DNA of 64,000 bases from NCBI RefSeq assembly GCF_001426755.1, contig NZ_LMFJ01000001.1:537083-601082 (forward strand), written 5' to 3'. Positions within the stretch are counted from its first letter, which is position 1, and each line of letters begins with the position of its first letter. Source of the DNA: Aeromicrobium sp. Root495. Its GTDB lineage: Bacteria; Actinomycetota; Actinomycetes; Propionibacteriales; Nocardioidaceae. Positions 60,934-64,000 of the stretch are shown piece by piece. The position numbers were made by a program, and so were the translations under genes. The notes under the pieces are model-generated. The model was not told where the DNA came from and made no database searches. It saw only the letters and a program-made list of their open reading frames with translations.

Positions 60934-62052
60934 TCAGGCGGTGAGGAGGGGGAGGAGGTCGGCGGTCTCGAGGCCGAGGGCCTCGCCGACCGAGGCGTTG
61001 AAGAGCCGGCCGTCGTGCGCGTTGAGGCCGAGCGCGAGGGCGGGGTCGCTCGCAAGGGCGTCGTGCCAGCCCCGGTTCGCCAGTGCCACGGCGTACGGCA
61101 TGGTCACGTTGGTGAGCGCGAACGTCGAGGTCCGGGGGACCGCGCCGGGCATGTTGGCGACGCAGTAGAACACCGACTGGTGCACCGCGAAGGTCGGGTC
61201 GGCGTGGGTCGTGGGGTGCGAGTCCTCGAAGCAGCCGCCCTGGTCGATCGCGATGTCGACGAGCACGGAGCCGGGACGCATCCGCGAGACCAGCTCGTTG
61301 CTGACGAGCCGCGGAGCCTTGGCACCGGGCACGAGCACTGCGCCGACGACGAGGTCGGACTGCGTGACGGCCTGCTCGATCGCGAGCGGGTTGGAGCGGA
61401 TGGTGCGGACACGGCCGTTGAAGTGGGCGTCGAGCTCGCGCAGGCGCGGGACGCTCAGGTCGAGGATCGTCACGTCGGCGCCGAGGCCGACGGCCATCTG
61501 GGCCGCGTGGGTGCCGGAGACTCCGCCGCCGATGACGGTGACCTGGGCCGGAGCCGTGCCGGGCACACCGCCCATGAGCACGCCGCGGCCGCCGCCGTGC
61601 TTCATGAGCTGGTAGGCACCCACCTGCGTGGCGAGGCGGCCGGCCACCTCCGACATCGGCGCGAGGAGCGGCAGCGAGCCGTCGGAGAGCTGCACCGTCT
61701 CGTAGGCGATGGCGGTGATGCCGGAGTCGAGGATGGCCTGCGCGCACGCGGCGTCGGCCGCGAGGTGGAGATAGGTGAAGAGCACCTGGCCACGGCGCAT
61801 GCGGTGCCACTCGGCCTCGATGGGCTCCTTGACCTTCATGACCATGTCGGCGGTGGCCCAGACCTCGTCGGCCGTGGCGAGGATCGCGGCCCCGGCGGCC
61901 ACGTACTCGTCGTCGGTGATGGAGGAGCCGAGGCCGGCGCCGGACTCGACCACGACCTCGTGGCCGTGGTGGAGCAGCTCCGCGACGCCGTCAGGCGTCA
62001 GCGCGACGCGGTACTCGTGGTTCTTGATCTCCGTGGGCACACCGATTCTCAT
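60934..62052 (-). CDS. ald: Alanine dehydrogenase
   Basis: This 372-residue enzyme starts [20 protein letters not shown] and has the catalytic His in FTYLHLAAD, substrate Lys in MVMKVKEP, the NAD fold [17 protein letters not shown] and an active-site Asp in [12 protein letters not shown]. It interconverts L-alanine and pyruvate plus ammonia with NAD. A longer start (62088) would add a tail absent from the family. The divergent Lrp-type gene is probably its regulator, as AldR is in mycobacteria. Confidence 0.96.
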   Translation of the reverse strand: MRIGVPTEIKNHEYRVALTPDGVAELLHHGHEVVVESGAGLGSSITDDEYVAAGAAILATADEVWATADMVMKVKEPIEAEWHRMRRGQVLFTYLHLAADAACAQAILDSGITAIAYETVQLSDGSLPLLAPMSEVAGRLATQVGAYQLMKHGGGRGVLMGGVPGTAPAQVTVIGGGVSGTHAAQMAVGLGADVTILDLSVPRLRELDAHFNGRVRTIRSNPLAIEQAVTQSDLVVGAVLVPGAKAPRLVSNELVSRMRPGSVLVDIAIDQGGCFEDSHPTTHADPTFAVHQSVFYCVANMPGAVPRTSTFALTNVTMPYAVALANRGWHDALASDPALALGLNAHDGRLFNASVGEALGLETADLLPLLTA

Positions 62053-62159
62053 GCCTCCATGGTGAACAAATGCGCCTCGGAAGGGCAACTGATGTGAAGA
62101 TGATTCTGTGAGGTGTGGTCGCTCGGCCGACTTCTTCGTACCGATGCAGGAGGACCCCC
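62053..62159. promoter_or_regulatory. Divergent ald / lrp promoter region
   Basis: This 107-bp gap is more A/T-rich than its surroundings (for example GAACAAATGCG and GATGTGAAGATGATTCTGTG) and must hold both promoters and the Lrp/AldR binding sites. I could not define exact operators by eye. Confidence 0.5.
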
Positions 62160-62630
62160 ATGGCGCCGAAGGATCTTCAGGTGCTCGACGACGTCGACCG
62201 GAAGCTCGTGGTGCTGCTGCAGCGCGACGGCCGGATGCCCAACAACGAGCTGGCCCGACGCGCCGGGATCGCGCCGTCCACGTGCCTCAACCGGGTGCGG
62301 GGCCTCCAGGAGCGCGGCGTGGTCCGTGGCGTCCACGCCGACGTCGACCTGGCGGCGCTGGGGCTGACGATCGAGGCGATGATCGCGGTGGTGCTGCGCC
62401 GTGAGGCGAGGGCATCGATCCCGCGGTTCGCCGGGATCATGACCGAGAAGCCCTACGTCATCAACGCGTTCTACGTCTCGGGCTCGTACGACTACCTGCT
62501 GCACGTGGCGTGCGAGGGGACGGACGGACTGCGCGAGGTCGTGAACGACCTGAGCGTCATGCCTCAGGTGGCCGGGACCGAGACCCACCTGATCTTCGAG
62601 CACCGCCCCGGCCGGGCCGTCGGCGAGTAG
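62160..62630 (+). CDS. aldR: Lrp/AsnC family regulator (AldR-like)
   Basis: This 156-residue protein has an AsnC-type HTH, VDRKLVVLLQRDGRMPNNELARRAGIAPSTCLNRVRGLQERGVV, and a RAM effector domain with FYVSGSYDYLLHVACEGTDGLREVVND. GGAGGA is the ribosome binding site. Being divergent from ald, it most likely activates ald in response to alanine, as mycobacterial AldR/Lrp does. Confidence 0.92.
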   Translation: MAPKDLQVLDDVDRKLVVLLQRDGRMPNNELARRAGIAPSTCLNRVRGLQERGVVRGVHADVDLAALGLTIEAMIAVVLRREARASIPRFAGIMTEKPYVINAFYVSGSYDYLLHVACEGTDGLREVVNDLSVMPQVAGTETHLIFEHRPGRAVGE

Positions 62631-62635
62631 CCCGT

Positions 62636-62766
62636 CGAGCGGTGGATCTGCCACCGAATGGTGACCACCCCGTCGGGGCGGTGGATCCTCCACCGTTTGA
62701 GCGCTCTTACGGTGGAGGATCCACCGCTCGACGAGCCGACGAGGGTCTCGGCGGTGGATCCACCGC
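62636..62766. repeat. Palindromic intergenic element, copy C (two half-sites and full palindrome)
   Basis: A half-site (CGAGCGGTGGATCTGCCACC then GAA, 62636-62658), a full palindrome with 28-bp arms centred on GAGCGCTC (62675-62702, 62703-62730), and a loop-less half GCGGTGGATCCACCGC (62751-62766) fill the gap between convergent genes. Inner words vary (ATCTG, ATCCT) while both sides of each arm vary together, keeping the stem. Confidence 0.85.
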
Positions 62767-62774
62767 TCCGCGGG

Positions 62775-63599
62775 TCAGGCCTGGGCGAGCTCCTCGAGAA
62801 GGGTGGGGCGGTCGGGCGACCAGTCGAAGGCCTCGCGGGCCGCGCTGCCGGACGCCTGCTGGTCGAGGAGGAGCGCGTCGCCGAACGCCTCGCCGAACCG
62901 CTCGTGCACGTCGTCGACGCTCGTGGGCGTGACGTCGCCGCCGGCGGCCTGCACGATCTCGCGGTGGGTGGGGTTGTGGCCGTTGGCGCCGACGTAGCGA
63001 CGTCCGCCGTCGGCCTTCGTGAGGACGGCCAGGTAGAGGTCGGCGAGGTCGTCGACGTGCACCGTGGTCCAGTGCTGCGTGCCGTCGCCGATGAGGGGGC
63101 CTGCGGCGACCATGGCGGGGATGCCCTGCCCGTGGCCGTAGACCACGGCGGGCTGGACGACGCTCGCGGTGAGGCCGGAGGCGAGCAGGCGGGACTCGCG
63201 CTCGACGCGCCACGCCGTGAGGGCGGGCGCGGCGTCGGGGTCGGACTCCGAGATGTCGGAGGAGCTGCCGTAGGTCCAGATGCCGCCGGTGTGGACGTAG
63301 GACTTGTCGGTGCCGGCGAAGGCGTCCTGGACGGCGGCGAGCACGACGTCGTCCCGCTCGGGGTCCTTGCCGTCGCCGGCGGCGGCGGTGTGGATGGCGC
63401 CGTCGACCTGGCGCAGCTGGGCCGCGAGCCACTCCTGGTCGGTCAGGTCGCCCAGGGCGGCGGTGGCGCCGGCGGCCTGGACCTTCTGGGCCGAGTCCTC
63501 GCTGCGGACGACCGCGACGACGTCGTGACCGTCCTGCGTGAGCCGCGCGAGCACGGCCGATCCGATGAAACCGGTTCCCCCGGTGAGCAAGATCTTCAT
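62775..63599 (-). CDS. NAD-dependent epimerase/dehydratase-like SDR
   Basis: This 274-residue protein starts MKILLTGGTGFIGSAVLARL (extended-SDR GxxGxxG), continues VVAVVRSEDSAQKV and GAIHTAAAGDG, and has an AWRVERES segment where many members have YxxxK, so the catalytic Tyr is not obvious. It is close to the YwnB/yeast YGL157-like aldehyde reductase group. Substrate unknown. It diverges from the small HTH gene. Confidence 0.85.
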   Translation of the reverse strand: MKILLTGGTGFIGSAVLARLTQDGHDVVAVVRSEDSAQKVQAAGATAALGDLTDQEWLAAQLRQVDGAIHTAAAGDGKDPERDDVVLAAVQDAFAGTDKSYVHTGGIWTYGSSSDISESDPDAAPALTAWRVERESRLLASGLTASVVQPAVVYGHGQGIPAMVAAGPLIGDGTQHWTTVHVDDLADLYLAVLTKADGGRRYVGANGHNPTHREIVQAAGGDVTPTSVDDVHERFGEAFGDALLLDQQASGSAAREAFDWSPDRPTLLEELAQA

Positions 63600-63654
63600 G
63601 TCAGGGGCAACGTCGGTCCGTCGAGGGGCTATTCCCCGCCGGTACGGTGCCGTC

Positions 63655-63891
63655 ATGGTGAACCGAGCCCGCGCCGCGTACGACGACTCCGTCCCGGCGG
63701 CCCTGCGCGCCGCTCGCCAGGCCTTCGACGAGGCCACGGCCCGCCACGAGGCTGCCATCGCCGAGGCCCGGGACGCCTGGGCCTCCGCGCTGGCCGCGGC
63801 CGTCGAGGCCGGCATGTCCTACCGCGAGGTGGCAGCCGAGGTGGGCGTCTCGCCCACGAGCATCAGCGCCGCGCTGAAGGCGCGCGGCTGA
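63655..63891 (+). CDS. Small coiled-coil plus helix-turn-helix protein
   Basis: This 78-residue protein has an Ala/Arg/Glu-rich helix (AARQAFDEATARHEAAIAEARDAW) likely to form a coiled coil, followed by a C-terminal HTH, GMSYREVAAEVGVSPTSISAAL, of the sigma-region-4/homeodomain-like kind. It may be a DNA-binding dimer. No close family recognised. It diverges from the SDR gene with a 55-bp gap. Confidence 0.7.
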   Translation: MVNRARAAYDDSVPAALRAARQAFDEATARHEAAIAEARDAWASALAAAVEAGMSYREVAAEVGVSPTSISAALKARG

Positions 63892-63901
63892 GCGCCGGCG
63901 G

Positions 63902-64000
63902 CTAGCCCTCGGCCAGGACGATGACGCGGTCGCTCTCGGCGACCGTGAACCGGGTCGACTTGGCCGGGTTCACGAGGATGCCGCGGTCGCCGTCGGCCGC
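63902..64000 (-). CDS. C-terminal end of a probable ion-channel/TrkA-like protein (partial)
   Basis: Only 32 codons before the stop lie in the window: GDRGILVNPAKSTRFTVAES then DRVIVLAEG. This ending resembles the C-terminus of Castor/Pollux-type potassium-channel proteins with TrkA-N domains, where a GD.V(I)VLAE element closes the regulatory domain. The match is short, so the call is tentative. It converges with the HTH gene, 10 bp between stops. Confidence 0.45.
   Translation of the reverse strand, partial: AADGDRGILVNPAKSTRFTVAESDRVIVLAEG

Overview
The window is high-GC actinobacterial DNA, densely packed and with many 1-8 bp gene overlaps. Lsr2, an actinobacterial tmRNA (tag ADSKRTDFALAA), mycobacterium-like gene order around cysO/cysM/murI, an Lhr-Nei2 pair and an EthA-like monooxygenase all point to Actinomycetota. 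A member of the Nocardioidaceae (Nocardioides/Aeromicrobium type) is my best guess, but that is inference. No plasmid, phage or CRISPR genes are visible.

Layout: 1-5.2 kb holds the end of ftsE, ftsX, a secreted M23 hydrolase, smpB, an amidohydrolase and an MFS exporter. 5.2-6.9 kb is the most disturbed stretch: ssrA is followed by a tandem array of copies of its own 3' tail, each with its own terminator, and then by a membrane-protein gene put out of frame by a 32-bp tandem duplication. 7-13.1 kb carries a lipase, Lsr2, a divergent SDR/Rrf2 pair, a membrane protein, VKOR and an EthA-like Baeyer-Villiger monooxygenase. 13.1-24.4 kb holds DNA repair and helicase genes (nei2, lhr, a DUF3039-helicase pair) with TetR and MerR regulators. 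24.5-34.4 kb carries hydrolases, a DUF2236 oxygenase-like protein, large secreted proteins, a glycosyltransferase and a phytase-like protein.

34.4-42.6 kb is a conserved core cluster (pncB / clpS-DUF2017-mec-cysO-cysM, then prs-like-murI-MBL phosphodiesterase-rph-rdgB). It follows my recollection of the Mycobacterium tuberculosis Rv1330c-Rv1341 order, with a divergent PRPP synthetase and a palindromic repeat where the rhomboid gene would be. 42.6-52.8 kb mixes housekeeping genes with tRNA-Leu(UAG), an E. coli-type PhoA with a Pho-box-like upstream region, a small gene behind a leader-peptide attenuator, and two tandem CitE-like lyases. 52.9-60.4 kb is a complete kdpFABCDE potassium-uptake operon with four in-phase direct repeats upstream. 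The window ends with ald and its divergent Lrp regulator, an SDR, a small HTH protein and the tail of a probable ion-channel gene.

Main non-coding observations: (i) a leader ORF with mutually exclusive terminator and antiterminator at 50.3-50.4 kb; (ii) a family of long nested palindromes at gene 3' ends (8.4, 38.4 and 62.7 kb), with two unrelated-sequence elements of the same design at 5.2 and 48.6 kb; (iii) the ssrA tail array; (iv) the 32-bp frameshifting duplication; (v) many start codons 5-7 nt behind a TANNNT hexamer, which suggests widespread leaderless transcripts.
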